Part shown: positions 1 to 8,904 of the stretch, in pieces
Layout: each line of letters starts with the position of its first letter
How positions within the stretch are numbered: the first letter of the stretch is position 1
NCBI RefSeq assembly: GCF_041929205.1
Contig: NZ_JBHFNT010000075.1
Length of the DNA stretch: 64,000 nt
Strand: one strand, 5' to 3'
Origin: Floridanema evergladense
GTDB lineage: Bacteria; Cyanobacteriota; Cyanobacteriia; Cyanobacteriales; Aerosakkonemataceae
Notes under the pieces: model-generated
The model's input: the letters and a program-made list of their open reading frames with translations, nothing else
The model's database searches: none
What the model was told of the DNA's origin: nothing
Program-made: the position numbers and the translations under genes

Positions 1-181
1 GCGGGTTTTGGGCCACCGCCCGTCAAAATGCAAATTTTTGTGGTTTTGGCGCTTCCGGTCTTTTTTGGGCGTTGACGCCCAACAACGTACTAGAAAGTCT
101 TAACTTTCTAAAGAGAGATGAATTTACTCAATAGCTTTGATTTGCTGAGGGAGTAGGAATACTCAAGATACAACTTTGACG
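1..181. other. Window-edge non-coding stretch with hairpins
   Basis: No gene is visible in this stretch before the first start codon. It holds two short inverted repeats: TTGGGCG/CGCCCAA around a TTGA loop at 65-82, and TAGAAAG/CTTTCTA at about 91-110. Neither is followed by a T-run on the + strand, so I do not call a terminator. It may be the 3' region of a gene outside the window together with the leader of the next gene. Confidence 0.4.
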
Positions 182-697
182 ATGAATTATTTAGTGGCAG
201 TTTTGTCCGATCGCATCCAGGTAGAACAAGCATATACTGAACTGGAGAAACAAGGAATCCCAACCCAACAAGTAAACATTTTGGGTAATGGTTACAAAAG
301 TGCTGATGAGTATGGCTTAATTAATCCAAATCAAAAAGCACGTCAAGGTGCAACTAAACTCGCTGTTTGGCTAATACCCTTTGGATTTGTTGCCGGATAC
401 GTTTTTAATCTTTTAACAGGGATTAGCATTTTTTCCACATTAAATGCCTTCAGTAATCATCTGATTGGGGGGCTTTTGGGTGCTGCTTCTGGGGCTTTGG
501 GTGCTTACTTTGTTGGTGGTGGCGTTGGTTTAACGGTGGGTAGTGGAGATGCTTTGGCATATCGAAATCGCTTGAATGCTGGCAAGTATTTAATTATTGT
601 CCAAGGTACGGAAGAATTAACTCGTCAAGCAACTCGTGTGTTGCGTCAGTTTGAACCGGAAAATATTCAAGGATACGCAGAACTAAAAGGTGTTTAA
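182..697 (+). CDS. Hypothetical membrane protein with glycine-rich hydrophobic core
   Basis: This encodes a protein of about 171 residues. The N-terminal 40 residues look like a small soluble alpha/beta segment. Two hydrophobic stretches follow: about residues 60-85, and a Gly/Ala-rich one at about 100-122. The C-terminal tail is polar. The overall plan resembles stress-related proteins with an N-terminal flavin-like segment and a glycine-zipper membrane part, but I recognise no catalytic motif. ATG at 182 is preferred over the in-frame TTG at 176 because the protein then begins MNYLVAVLSD. A 31-residue membrane peptide gene follows 12 bases after its stop, so the two are probably cotranscribed. 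Confidence 0.75.
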   Translation: MNYLVAVLSDRIQVEQAYTELEKQGIPTQQVNILGNGYKSADEYGLINPNQKARQGATKLAVWLIPFGFVAGYVFNLLTGISIFSTLNAFSNHLIGGLLGAASGALGAYFVGGGVGLTVGSGDALAYRNRLNAGKYLIIVQGTEELTRQATRVLRQFEPENIQGYAELKGV

Positions 698-709
698 GGA
701 GAAGAAATC

Positions 710-805
710 ATGCGTTTAAATTTAATGTTGTTGTGGGTAACTCTGTCTTTTGTGTTAGTTGGAACCATTATGTTGTTACTTCAACCACAAATAGACTTTC
801 ATTAA
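710..805 (+). CDS. Small single-pass membrane protein, 31 residues
   Basis: This short reading frame begins with ATG and is preceded by a good ribosome binding site (AAGGAG with 8 bases before the ATG). It encodes 31 residues. Almost the whole peptide from about residue 5 to 25 is one hydrophobic helix, with Arg2 at the N end and an acidic-histidine C end (DFH). It lies 12 bases after the preceding membrane protein gene, which suggests one transcript and perhaps a small partner subunit. The ribosome binding site and composition support translation; function is unknown. Confidence 0.6.
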   Translation: MRLNLMLLWVTLSFVLVGTIMLLLQPQIDFH

Positions 806-984
806 TGATAAAACAAAGAAATTTCTAGTTTGATTTTCCCCCTTGCTCTAAGAACCCCCCTGCTCCCCTGCTTTAGTTTAGTCTTTTCTTAAGATCGATT
901 AAAAAGAATTTTGTCTTGGCTCTAAGAGTTCACTGTCATGAGATCCTAGAATATGGTCTCATGGTCATTAAGAGTTGGAAGACA

Positions 985-1950
985 ATGGAACAAAATCGGA
1001 AGTCAACTGTTGTAATTACAGGTGCCTCTTCTGGAGTTGGCTTGTATGCTGCTAAGGCATTAGCGAAGCGGGGATGGCACGTAGTTATGGCTTGTCGGGA
1101 TTTGGCGAAAGCGGAAGCAGCTGCCAAAAGTGTGGGGATGTCGCCGGATAGCTACAGTTTAATGCAAATCGATCTGGGTTCCCTGGACAGTGTTCGCCAA
1201 TTTGTGAAAAACTTCCGGGTAAGCGGTCGATCGCTAGATGCTTTGGTGTGCAATGCTGCAATTTATATGCCTTTATTAAAAGAGCCATTGCGAAGCCCAG
1301 AAGGTTACGAGTTAACCATGACTACTAATCACTTGGGTCATTTTCTGCTCTGTAATATGATGCTAGAAGATCTGAAAAAGTCACCTGCACCAGATAAAAG
1401 AATGGTGATTTTAGGCACTGTAACTCATAACCCAGATGAGTTGGGCGGGAAGATTCCCCCACGTCCCGATCTAGGAAATTTTGAGGGTTTTGTAGAGGGA
1501 TTTAAAGATCCGATCAGCATGGTTGATGGGAAGAAGTTTGAACCTGTGAAGGCTTATAAAGATAGTAAAGTTTGCAATGTGCTGACTATGCGAGAATTGC
1601 ATCGCCGCTATCATGATTCAACGGGGATTACTTTCACTTCTTTATATCCCGGATGTGTGGCTGATACGCCGCTGTTCCGTAACCATTATCCGTTGTTCCA
1701 AAAACTTTTCCCTTGGTTCCAAAAGAATATTACCGGAGGTTATGTTTCTCAAGATTTGGCTGGCGAAAGAGTTGCTATGGTAGTCGCCGATCCTGAGTAT
1801 AAACAATCTGGTGCTTATTGGAGTTGGGGAAATCGACAAAAGAAAAATGGTAAGTCTTTTGTGCAGAAGGTTTCTCCCCAAGCGCGTGATGATGAAAAGG
1901 CTGAAAAGATGTGGATTTTCAGTCAAAAGTTGGTGGGTTCGCTGAGTTAA
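985..1950 (+). CDS. por: Light-dependent protochlorophyllide oxidoreductase (LPOR)
   Basis: This NADPH-dependent enzyme uses light to reduce protochlorophyllide to chlorophyllide, a late step of chlorophyll synthesis. The protein of 321 residues has the family's usual length. It shows the short-chain dehydrogenase nucleotide-binding motif TGASSGVG near residue 12, the CNAAIY segment, and the catalytic Tyr191 and Lys195 in YKDSK, followed at once by the conserved Cys197. ATG at 985 is chosen over the upstream in-frame ATGs because the protein then begins MEQNRKSTVV as in other cyanobacterial enzymes, and GGAAG lies just upstream. It is monocistronic: the next gene is convergent. The identification is very secure. 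Confidence 0.97.
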   Translation: MEQNRKSTVVITGASSGVGLYAAKALAKRGWHVVMACRDLAKAEAAAKSVGMSPDSYSLMQIDLGSLDSVRQFVKNFRVSGRSLDALVCNAAIYMPLLKEPLRSPEGYELTMTTNHLGHFLLCNMMLEDLKKSPAPDKRMVILGTVTHNPDELGGKIPPRPDLGNFEGFVEGFKDPISMVDGKKFEPVKAYKDSKVCNVLTMRELHRRYHDSTGITFTSLYPGCVADTPLFRNHYPLFQKLFPWFQKNITGGYVSQDLAGERVAMVVADPEYKQSGAYWSWGNRQKKNGKSFVQKVSPQARDDEKAEKMWIFSQKLVGSLS

Positions 1951-1972
1951 TTAACTAACTATAATTAAGTCT

Positions 1973-2022
1973 GTTGTGACGACTTTAGTCGTTCTTTTTA
2001 GTAGGACTAAAGTCGTTACAAC
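1973..2022. repeat. Inverted repeat of the ACTTTAGTCGT dispersed family
   Basis: An 18-base arm at 1973-1990 is matched, with one mismatch, by the reverse complement at 2005-2022, leaving a 14-base loop. The core GACTTTAGTCGTTAC recurs at about 5193-5218 and 9275-9332, so this is a dispersed palindromic repeat. It sits between two convergent genes and covers the 3' end of the left-reading transporter-kinase gene, supplying that gene's last codons and its TAA stop at 1985-1987. It could act as a bidirectional terminator. Confidence 0.75.
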
Positions 2023-4966
2023 GGACTAGTTCGATCGAGTTTCTTTTTGATTGATGGATGGGAATGGCGATCGCAAATTCTGCACCTTTACCCAATTCTG
2101 ATTTACAAGTTAAAGTTCCGCCATGTTTTTGGACGACAATCTGACGACAAATAGATAATCCCAATCCTGTACCTTTACCTACTGGTTTAGTAGTAAATTG
2201 ATAATCAAATAATTTTTCTTGCGCTTCTGGCGAAATTCCTGGGCCATTATCTTGAATAGAAATCTCTACAAAATTTTTGGATTTTAAGACAGTTGTGCGA
2301 ATGGTAATTTGATCAGGATGAGCTTGCATCTCTGCAAAAGAACGGTTAAGATTTTGTTCTTCTAAGGCATCAATAGCATTGACTAAAACATTCATAAATA
2401 CCTGATTAAGTTGTCCCGCACAGCATTCTACTAAAGGTAAGTTACCGTACTCTTTAATAACTTGAATTGCCGGACGTTCCGATTTAGCTTTTAACCGATG
2501 TCCTAAAATCATTAAAGTGCTGTCTATTCCCTCATGAAGATCTACAGTTTTCACTTCTGCTTCATCTAGGCGCGAGAAGTTTCGCAAAGATAATACAATG
2601 TCGCGAATTCTTTGTGTACCTACTCGCATTGAAGAGAGTAATTTAGGCAAATCTTCCTGAATAAACTCTAATTCGATTTCTTCTGTTAATTCCTCAATCT
2701 TAGGCGGAACTTTGGGAATTTCTGCTTGATAAGTTTCTACGAGTTCAAGTAACCCCGTAACATATTCGTTGGCGTGTTCTAAGTTGCCATGTATAAAATT
2801 AATTGGGTTGTTAATTTCGTGAGCAATTCCTGCTACCAATTGTCCTAAACTCGACATTTTTTCGTTCTGCACGAGTTGGGTTTGTGCTTGTTGTAAACTA
2901 TTCAAAGCTTGTGATAATTCAGCTGTGCGTTGTTCGACGCGCATTTCTAATTCATGAGTTAGTTTTTGTAAAGCTGCTTCTACTTGTTGACGATCGGCAA
3001 TTTCTTGTTGCAGAAGTTGATTTTGTTTATCTAATTCTTCTTCAGCTAATTCCCGGCTTTCTTCGCTCAAAACTAACCACCAAGTAACAATTCCGGTTAC
3101 AACTAACAAAGCAGCATAGACAACTATAAATATTTTCAAAATTGGGTAATGAATTGCTGTTGGTACGTCTGGTGAATTTAACACTCCTTGATAGTAAACT
3201 AAACCCATAATTGTGGCGATTAATCCAGCACTTAGGGAAAATATGCCGCCAAATCTAATTACTCTTATCCCCATTTTGGGAGAGAGTTTACCATCTAGGA
3301 CGCGATCGTAAAGATTTTTTGTCAGGGTTTTAATATAGCTATCAGAGGGTTTACATTTATCATGACAATGGGCATCTAAACTGCAACATAAAGAGCAAAT
3401 TGGCCCATCATAAACTGGGCAAAATGCTGTATCTGCTAGTTCATATTCCTGTTCGCAAATGCAGCAGGTTATTAAAGAATTAATATCGTTAGTTTGGCAA
3501 TGCAAGTTTTCCCTAGCGATGTAATATTTGCCTTTGGTAATTAGGGCAATAATGGGTGAAAGTATAAAGGCTACACCCAAGGCGATGAAGGGGGAATATG
3601 CTTGAGCATAATTGCCAAAAGCGCCGATAAAGGCGACAATTGCGACTCCAGAAGCGATCGCCATTGCCCCAAAACCTACAGGATTAAAATTATACAGGTA
3701 AGCTCGTTTAAATTCAATATAGGAAGGGCTTAAACCCCAGGGTTTATTGATAATTAAATCGGCAACTACTGCGCCTACCCAAGCGATCGCAATATTAGAA
3801 TATAAACCCAAGACGGCTTCTAATGTTTGAAATACTCCTAACTCCATTAGTAGGAGTGCGATCGCTACATTAAATATTAACCAAACTACTCTTCCGGGAT
3901 GGCTATGAGTTAATCTGGAAAAAAAGTTTGACCAAGCTAAAGACCCTGCATAAGCATTGGTAACATTAATTTTAATTTGGGAAACAATTACAAAAAACGT
4001 AGCAACAAACAATACCATTTTTGGGTCAGAAAAAATACTCGCAAATCCCGCTAAATACATTTGAATTGGTTCTTTAGCAACCGCGACTTCCACGCCATGC
4101 TTAATGGCTAAAGTCGCGAAAAAAGCCCCGCCTAACTGCTTTGCACATCCTAAAATAATCCATCCTGGACCCGCTAAAATTACCGCAAACCACCACTTAA
4201 ATCGATTCTCTTTACCCAGAGTAGGTAAAAATCTGAGATAGTCTACCTGTTCCCCTAATTGAGCAATTAAGGAAAACGAAACTGTTGCTGCTGTACCAAA
4301 TAATAAGGGATTAAAAGCTGCTCCGCTTGGTGAATTTCCCGCAAAATTTAGCCAGTTTTCTAAAGCATTTGGTTCTTTGTAAAGGACAAAAAGATAGGGT
4401 GAAATCATTAGCAAAAGCCAAATTGGTTGCGTCCACAACTGCAATTTATTGATTAGTGTAACTCCATAAAAAACCAAAGGTATTATTACTAAAGAACAAA
4501 CTAAATAGCCTATTGACAAAGGCAAATTGAAATAAAGTTTCAATGCCTGAGCCATAATTGCTGCTTCTATAGCAAAGAAAATGAAAGTAAAAGACGCATA
4601 AATTAGCGAGGTAATTGTCGAACCAATATAACCAAAACCTGCGCCTCTGGTTAGTAAATCTATATCAATGTTGTATTTAGCAGCGTAGTAACTAATTGGT
4701 AAACCTGCGAGAAAAATAATTGCTCCGACAATCAGAATTGCCCAGCAGGAATTAGCAAAACCATAATTAATTACTAGCGAACCGCCAATAGCTTCTAAAG
4801 CTAAAAAAGAAATTCCCCCGATAGCAGTGTTTGCTACTAGGAATTCTGACCATTTACGAAATGATTTTGGAGCATAACGTAAAGAGTAATCTTCTAAGGT
4901 TTCGGTGGCAACCCAAGTGTTATAATCTCTTCGTTCCTTGACAATTCTTTTAGTAGTTTTAGTCAT
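1985..4966 (-). CDS. NCS1-type permease fused to a Cys-rich domain and a sensor histidine kinase
   Basis: One 993-residue protein joins a transporter to a two-component kinase. Residues about 20-480 form a multi-helix membrane domain like the nucleobase:cation symporter-1 (cytosine/purine permease) family. Residues about 490-540 hold a dense Cys/His cluster (CCIC, FCPVY, ICSLCC, HCHDKC) that looks metal-binding. Two more membrane helices, a coiled coil and a HisKA domain follow, with His716 in AGIAHEINNP and ATPase motifs DNGPGIS and GTGLGLSI. A plausible role is sensing substrate through the permease fold. ATG at 4966 (MTKTTKR, AAGGGG upstream) is preferred; in-frame ATGs at 4990 and 5059 are alternatives. 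No response regulator gene is adjacent. The last residues come from a dispersed repeat. Confidence 0.88.
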   Translation of the reverse strand: MTKTTKRIVKERRDYNTWVATETLEDYSLRYAPKSFRKWSEFLVANTAIGGISFLALEAIGGSLVINYGFANSCWAILIVGAIIFLAGLPISYYAAKYNIDIDLLTRGAGFGYIGSTITSLIYASFTFIFFAIEAAIMAQALKLYFNLPLSIGYLVCSLVIIPLVFYGVTLINKLQLWTQPIWLLLMISPYLFVLYKEPNALENWLNFAGNSPSGAAFNPLLFGTAATVSFSLIAQLGEQVDYLRFLPTLGKENRFKWWFAVILAGPGWIILGCAKQLGGAFFATLAIKHGVEVAVAKEPIQMYLAGFASIFSDPKMVLFVATFFVIVSQIKINVTNAYAGSLAWSNFFSRLTHSHPGRVVWLIFNVAIALLLMELGVFQTLEAVLGLYSNIAIAWVGAVVADLIINKPWGLSPSYIEFKRAYLYNFNPVGFGAMAIASGVAIVAFIGAFGNYAQAYSPFIALGVAFILSPIIALITKGKYYIARENLHCQTNDINSLITCCICEQEYELADTAFCPVYDGPICSLCCSLDAHCHDKCKPSDSYIKTLTKNLYDRVLDGKLSPKMGIRVIRFGGIFSLSAGLIATIMGLVYYQGVLNSPDVPTAIHYPILKIFIVVYAALLVVTGIVTWWLVLSEESRELAEEELDKQNQLLQQEIADRQQVEAALQKLTHELEMRVEQRTAELSQALNSLQQAQTQLVQNEKMSSLGQLVAGIAHEINNPINFIHGNLEHANEYVTGLLELVETYQAEIPKVPPKIEELTEEIELEFIQEDLPKLLSSMRVGTQRIRDIVLSLRNFSRLDEAEVKTVDLHEGIDSTLMILGHRLKAKSERPAIQVIKEYGNLPLVECCAGQLNQVFMNVLVNAIDALEEQNLNRSFAEMQAHPDQITIRTTVLKSKNFVEISIQDNGPGISPEAQEKLFDYQFTTKPVGKGTGLGLSICRQIVVQKHGGTLTCKSELGKGAEFAIAIPIHQSKRNSIELVRCNDFSPTKKND

Positions 4967-5192
4967 TGTTAAGTCTTTCCCCTTGACCATTTTACACTTT
5001 CTCAAAGATAATTTAATCTCATCCCTTGCGGTATTGAGTGTCGTGTAACTATCTCTCACTTAGTATGCCCATTAGGAGCAAAAAAAAGATGGTACTATAG
5101 TACAATTCTCCAAATCGATCGGAGACAGTAAAACTACTAGGGTAATAAATATTTTATTACAATACTTTATAATAAAGCACGTAATTAAATTT

Positions 5193-5218
5193 ATTGTAAC
5201 CACTTTAGTCGTTACAAC
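5193..5218. repeat. Second copy of the ACTTTAGTCGT dispersed repeat
   Basis: This copy contains CACTTTAGTCGTTACAAC, matching one arm of the element at 1973-2022. The arms here overlap into a shorter imperfect palindrome. It lies between the start of the transporter-kinase gene and the stop of the leftward ABC exporter gene, about 20 bases past that stop, so it may help terminate the exporter transcript. Confidence 0.6.
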
Positions 5219-5239
5219 GGATGGGTTAAATGGATTTGA

Positions 5240-7045
5240 TTAGGCGATCGCAGCTACCTTACCTTTAAACTGACTCATATACAAGTCATAATAAAATTCA
5301 TGTTGTGCCATTAATTCTTCATGAGTGCCTGTTTCGATGATTTCTCCAGCTTTAATTACTAATATTCGATCGGCATCTCGAATTGTACTTAAACGGTGAG
5401 CAATTACAAAACTGGTGCGTCCTTGCATTAACCGATTTAATGCTTGTTGAATCCTTTCTTCTGTGCGAGTATCTACGTTGCTGGTAGCTTCATCTAGAAT
5501 TACCATGCGAGGATTTGCTACCATCATGCGAGCGATCGTTAATAATTGCCTTTGTCCTTGACTAAGATTACCGCCTCTCTCTGTTAAAACAGTATTGTAA
5601 CTGTTAGGAAGACGCAAGATAAATTCGTGAGCATTTGCCTGTTTTGCAGCAGTAATACACTCTTCATCTGTTGCGTCTAATCTTGCGTAACGCAGGTTAT
5701 TCATTACCGTATCCGAAAATAGGAAAGGTTCCTGCAACACAATGCCAATTTGACGACGTAAACTGTCTTGTTGCACATCATAAATGCTGTGTCCGTCAAT
5801 AATAATGTCGCCTTTGTCAATGTCATAATAACGAGTAATTAAATTGATAATTGTACTTTTTCCTGCACCTGTAGGGCCACACAAACCAATTTTTTGACCG
5901 GGTAAAGCTTCAAAGCTATTCTGTTTCAGAATTGGTCTACCTTGAACATAGCTAAAGTCTACATCTTTAAACACAACATGACCTTGAATTGGTGGCATGG
6001 GAAAAGCGTTAGGTTTGTCTACAATTGCTGGTTTTTCATCTAAAATAGCAAATACTCTTTCGGCAGATGAAATTGATGCTAATAGACTATCTAAAGAGTT
6101 AGCTACGCTGGTGATGGGAATTGCAAATTGTCTGGTGTATTGTAAAAAAGTGGCGACGATACCGACATCGGCTTGATTATTTAATACTAACAACCCGCCA
6201 ACTAAAGCCACTAATGCTACATCTAAGTTAGTTAAAACTAGTGTAACTGGACGACTGAGTAAAGCAATAAATCTGGCTTTAATTCCTGCTTCCATTGCGG
6301 CAAAACTAATCTGTTGAAAGTTGTAAACTGCTTCTAGTTGTTGACCGTATGCAATCACTACCTTTTCGCCGCTTACAGTTTCTTCCATTAAACCATTGAG
6401 TTCGCCAATATTTTGTTGTAAGTTATCAAAAATTGGCCCGGATACTCGACTAATAAAGCCTAGTAATGCCATAAATAAAGGTGAAATTAGCATTGCTGTA
6501 ATTGCTAATCTCCAGTTCAACCAAAACATGGCAATTACAATAAAAATTAGATTGATACTTTCGCTCAATAACATATTAAGATTACCGCGAAAGAATGTAG
6601 CAATCACTTCTGCATCATTAGTGACGCTGCTCATTAATTCTCCGATCGGTTGTCGATCGAAAAAATTAATCGAAAGGCTTTGAATATGCTCAAATAAATC
6701 GCGCCGTAGGTTATACAAAGCCCGTTGCAATACTTTAGCTATAATTAACCCTTGTAGGAACAATGCTGCCCAGCTGCCAATGGCTGCGATCGTCATTAAT
6801 ATAACAGTATGCAACAGCAGTTTTAAGTTTAGCGAACTGCTTAAATTGTTAAGTCCTTCACCCAAAAAATAAGGGATTAACAAATTTAATGCTGTACCGA
6901 CCAACAATAGTAGTATTACTAATAAGATTTGCCCAACATAGCGGGTAACGTAACCTAATAACCGAGCAAAAACTTTTCCAGCAGATTCTTGAGGCGGTTT
7001 TCCAGCTTTGGAATTAATTTGACGATGCAAAAAAGGTTTATTCAT
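5240..7045 (-). CDS. ABC exporter half-transporter, consensus-site subunit
   Basis: This 601-residue protein has an N-terminal six-helix exporter membrane domain (about 40-330) and a C-terminal nucleotide-binding domain. The ATPase motifs are complete in the catalytic positions: Walker A GPTGAGKST, Q-loop LQEPFLF, Walker B VILDEATS with the catalytic Glu, and switch His in IAHRLST. Its signature is LSQGQ rather than LSGGQ. It is the likely partner of the upstream gene ending at 7135, whose Walker B and switch residues are degenerate; together they would form one working and one silent ATP site, as in known heterodimeric multidrug exporters. It lies 89 bases downstream of that gene on the same strand. 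Substrate cannot be told from sequence. Confidence 0.92.
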   Translation of the reverse strand: MNKPFLHRQINSKAGKPPQESAGKVFARLLGYVTRYVGQILLVILLLLVGTALNLLIPYFLGEGLNNLSSSLNLKLLLHTVILMTIAAIGSWAALFLQGLIIAKVLQRALYNLRRDLFEHIQSLSINFFDRQPIGELMSSVTNDAEVIATFFRGNLNMLLSESINLIFIVIAMFWLNWRLAITAMLISPLFMALLGFISRVSGPIFDNLQQNIGELNGLMEETVSGEKVVIAYGQQLEAVYNFQQISFAAMEAGIKARFIALLSRPVTLVLTNLDVALVALVGGLLVLNNQADVGIVATFLQYTRQFAIPITSVANSLDSLLASISSAERVFAILDEKPAIVDKPNAFPMPPIQGHVVFKDVDFSYVQGRPILKQNSFEALPGQKIGLCGPTGAGKSTIINLITRYYDIDKGDIIIDGHSIYDVQQDSLRRQIGIVLQEPFLFSDTVMNNLRYARLDATDEECITAAKQANAHEFILRLPNSYNTVLTERGGNLSQGQRQLLTIARMMVANPRMVILDEATSNVDTRTEERIQQALNRLMQGRTSFVIAHRLSTIRDADRILVIKAGEIIETGTHEELMAQHEFYYDLYMSQFKGKVAAIA

Positions 7046-7134
7046 TTGATTTTAGATTTTGAATTTTAAATTTTCTCTTTCAGCAAATAGAGACTGGCAG
7101 TTCTTAGATGTTTGGTAAATTTTTATTGGTATGG

Positions 7135-8904
7135 TTATGCGGGTGCTCCTCCTAGTTGAGATTCGTAGATTTCTTGATATAATGAACTGGTGCGAAGTAG
7201 GGTTTCATGATTGCCTTGGGCAACGATTTCTCCTGCTTCTAAAAGGAAGATATTATCGGCAGTAATTACGGTGCTAATTCGTTGAGCCACAAATAAAATT
7301 GTGCTATCTTTCATCGAGTTTTTAATAGCTTCTTGAACTCTAGCTTCTGTTGCCATATCTAAGGCACTTGTACTATCGTCAAAAATTAAAATTTTCGGTT
7401 TGATCGTCAGGGAACGAGCGATCGATAACCGCTGTCTTTGTCCCCCAGAAAAATTAGCTCCTCTTCTAGTTACCGCAGCATCATAACCTTCAGGAATTGC
7501 ACTGACAAAACTGTGAGCATCAGCTGCTTTTGCTGCTGCAATCATTTCATCTTCGGTAGCTTCTGGTTTGCCATAACAAATATTTTCTCGCACTTTACCG
7601 CTAAATAAAATAGACTCTTGCAAGGAAATTCCTACTAGTTGACGCAATGTTTTTAAAGGAATATTTCTTACATCTACACCATCAATCATTACTCGCCCGC
7701 TAGTCACATCATAAAAGCGAGGAATCAAGTTTACCAAAGTGGATTTTCCCGACCCAGTAGCTCCTAAAAAAGCAACTGTTTGTCCCGGTTCTATGACTAA
7801 ATTAATATTTTTTAGCACTAATTTAGAATAGTTTTCTTCTTCGTTTTCGCTAGAATTTGCAAAATAGCCAAAACTAACATTTTCAAATACAATGCGTCCT
7901 TTAGCAGTAGCCGGATCGAGTTCCAAAGGTTGTGGTGAATCGGATACCATTGGTATTGAATCCATAACTTGAAATATGCGTTCTGCTGATGCTTCTGCTG
8001 CTGTAATTTGGGGTGTAATTACTGCTAGTACAATTAGCGGAGTTAAAATAGTTGCTAAGTACTGAGTAAAAGCGAGAATTTCACCGACTGTAACTTTACC
8101 TTGGGCGGCAAAAACTCCACCAAACCATAGTACACAAGCTATTGCTATGTTGACAATTAAAAACAGAGTTGGTTGCAAGAAAGAAACGTATTGCATAGGC
8201 AGCAGAGATGCTTTGCGAAATTCTCGATTAGCGCGATCGTAACGACGGTTTTCATATTCACCTTGCACGAAAGCTTTGACTACTCTCACCCCAGCTAAAT
8301 CTTCTTGCAAAACACTATTTAAGTCATCAAGCTTTTGCTGTACTTTTTCAAAAAATTTACTAATTTTATTCACAAAAAATAGTAATACAATACTGACAAC
8401 AGGAATTATAATTAACAAGATCCACATCAGACTAGGGCTATTAAGATAAATTAGAAATAATGCCCCAATAAACATGATAGGAGCTTGAGCTAAAGATAAG
8501 ATTATCTGTTGTATAGCTCCTTTAATTGCGTTCACATCACTAGTCATTCTTACCATCAAATCGCTAGTGGGAAACCGATCTAAATTACCAAAAGATAAGA
8601 CTTGAATCTTCTCATACAATTTTATCCGCACTGCATGAGCAGTAAATTCGCCAAATAGCACTCCATACCAAGCATTTGCAATTGTAAAGATGGCACTTAA
8701 AACTGCAAATACTACCATCCATAAAACACTCTGTTCTAACGCATTTCGATCGCCTCCTAGTAACCCTTTGTCAACTAGTTGCTGCGTCATTAACGGGATC
8801 AGCAGTGTAAAAATAGTGGCGATCGCTAACAATATCTGCGATACCCAAAAGGGTCGTTCGTAACCTCGATAAATCGTAATAAAACGTCTAAAGTTCGGTA
8901 ACAT
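7135..8904 (-). CDS. ABC exporter half-transporter, degenerate-site subunit
   Basis: This 589-residue protein has an exporter-type membrane domain (about residues 15-310) followed by an ATPase domain. Walker A is GATGSGKST and the signature is FSGGQRQR, but the Walker B runs LIFDDSTS, with Asp where the catalytic Glu should be, and the switch histidine is replaced by Gln in VAQRIST. Both changes are typical of the non-hydrolysing partner in heterodimeric exporters. The gene begins the transcript; the intact partner follows 89 bases later. Role: export of an unknown, probably hydrophobic, substrate across the plasma membrane as a heterodimer. Confidence 0.92.
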   Translation of the reverse strand: MLPNFRRFITIYRGYERPFWVSQILLAIATIFTLLIPLMTQQLVDKGLLGGDRNALEQSVLWMVVFAVLSAIFTIANAWYGVLFGEFTAHAVRIKLYEKIQVLSFGNLDRFPTSDLMVRMTSDVNAIKGAIQQIILSLAQAPIMFIGALFLIYLNSPSLMWILLIIIPVVSIVLLFFVNKISKFFEKVQQKLDDLNSVLQEDLAGVRVVKAFVQGEYENRRYDRANREFRKASLLPMQYVSFLQPTLFLIVNIAIACVLWFGGVFAAQGKVTVGEILAFTQYLATILTPLIVLAVITPQITAAEASAERIFQVMDSIPMVSDSPQPLELDPATAKGRIVFENVSFGYFANSSENEEENYSKLVLKNINLVIEPGQTVAFLGATGSGKSTLVNLIPRFYDVTSGRVMIDGVDVRNIPLKTLRQLVGISLQESILFSGKVRENICYGKPEATEDEMIAAAKAADAHSFVSAIPEGYDAAVTRRGANFSGGQRQRLSIARSLTIKPKILIFDDSTSALDMATEARVQEAIKNSMKDSTILFVAQRISTVITADNIFLLEAGEIVAQGNHETLLRTSSLYQEIYESQLGGAPA

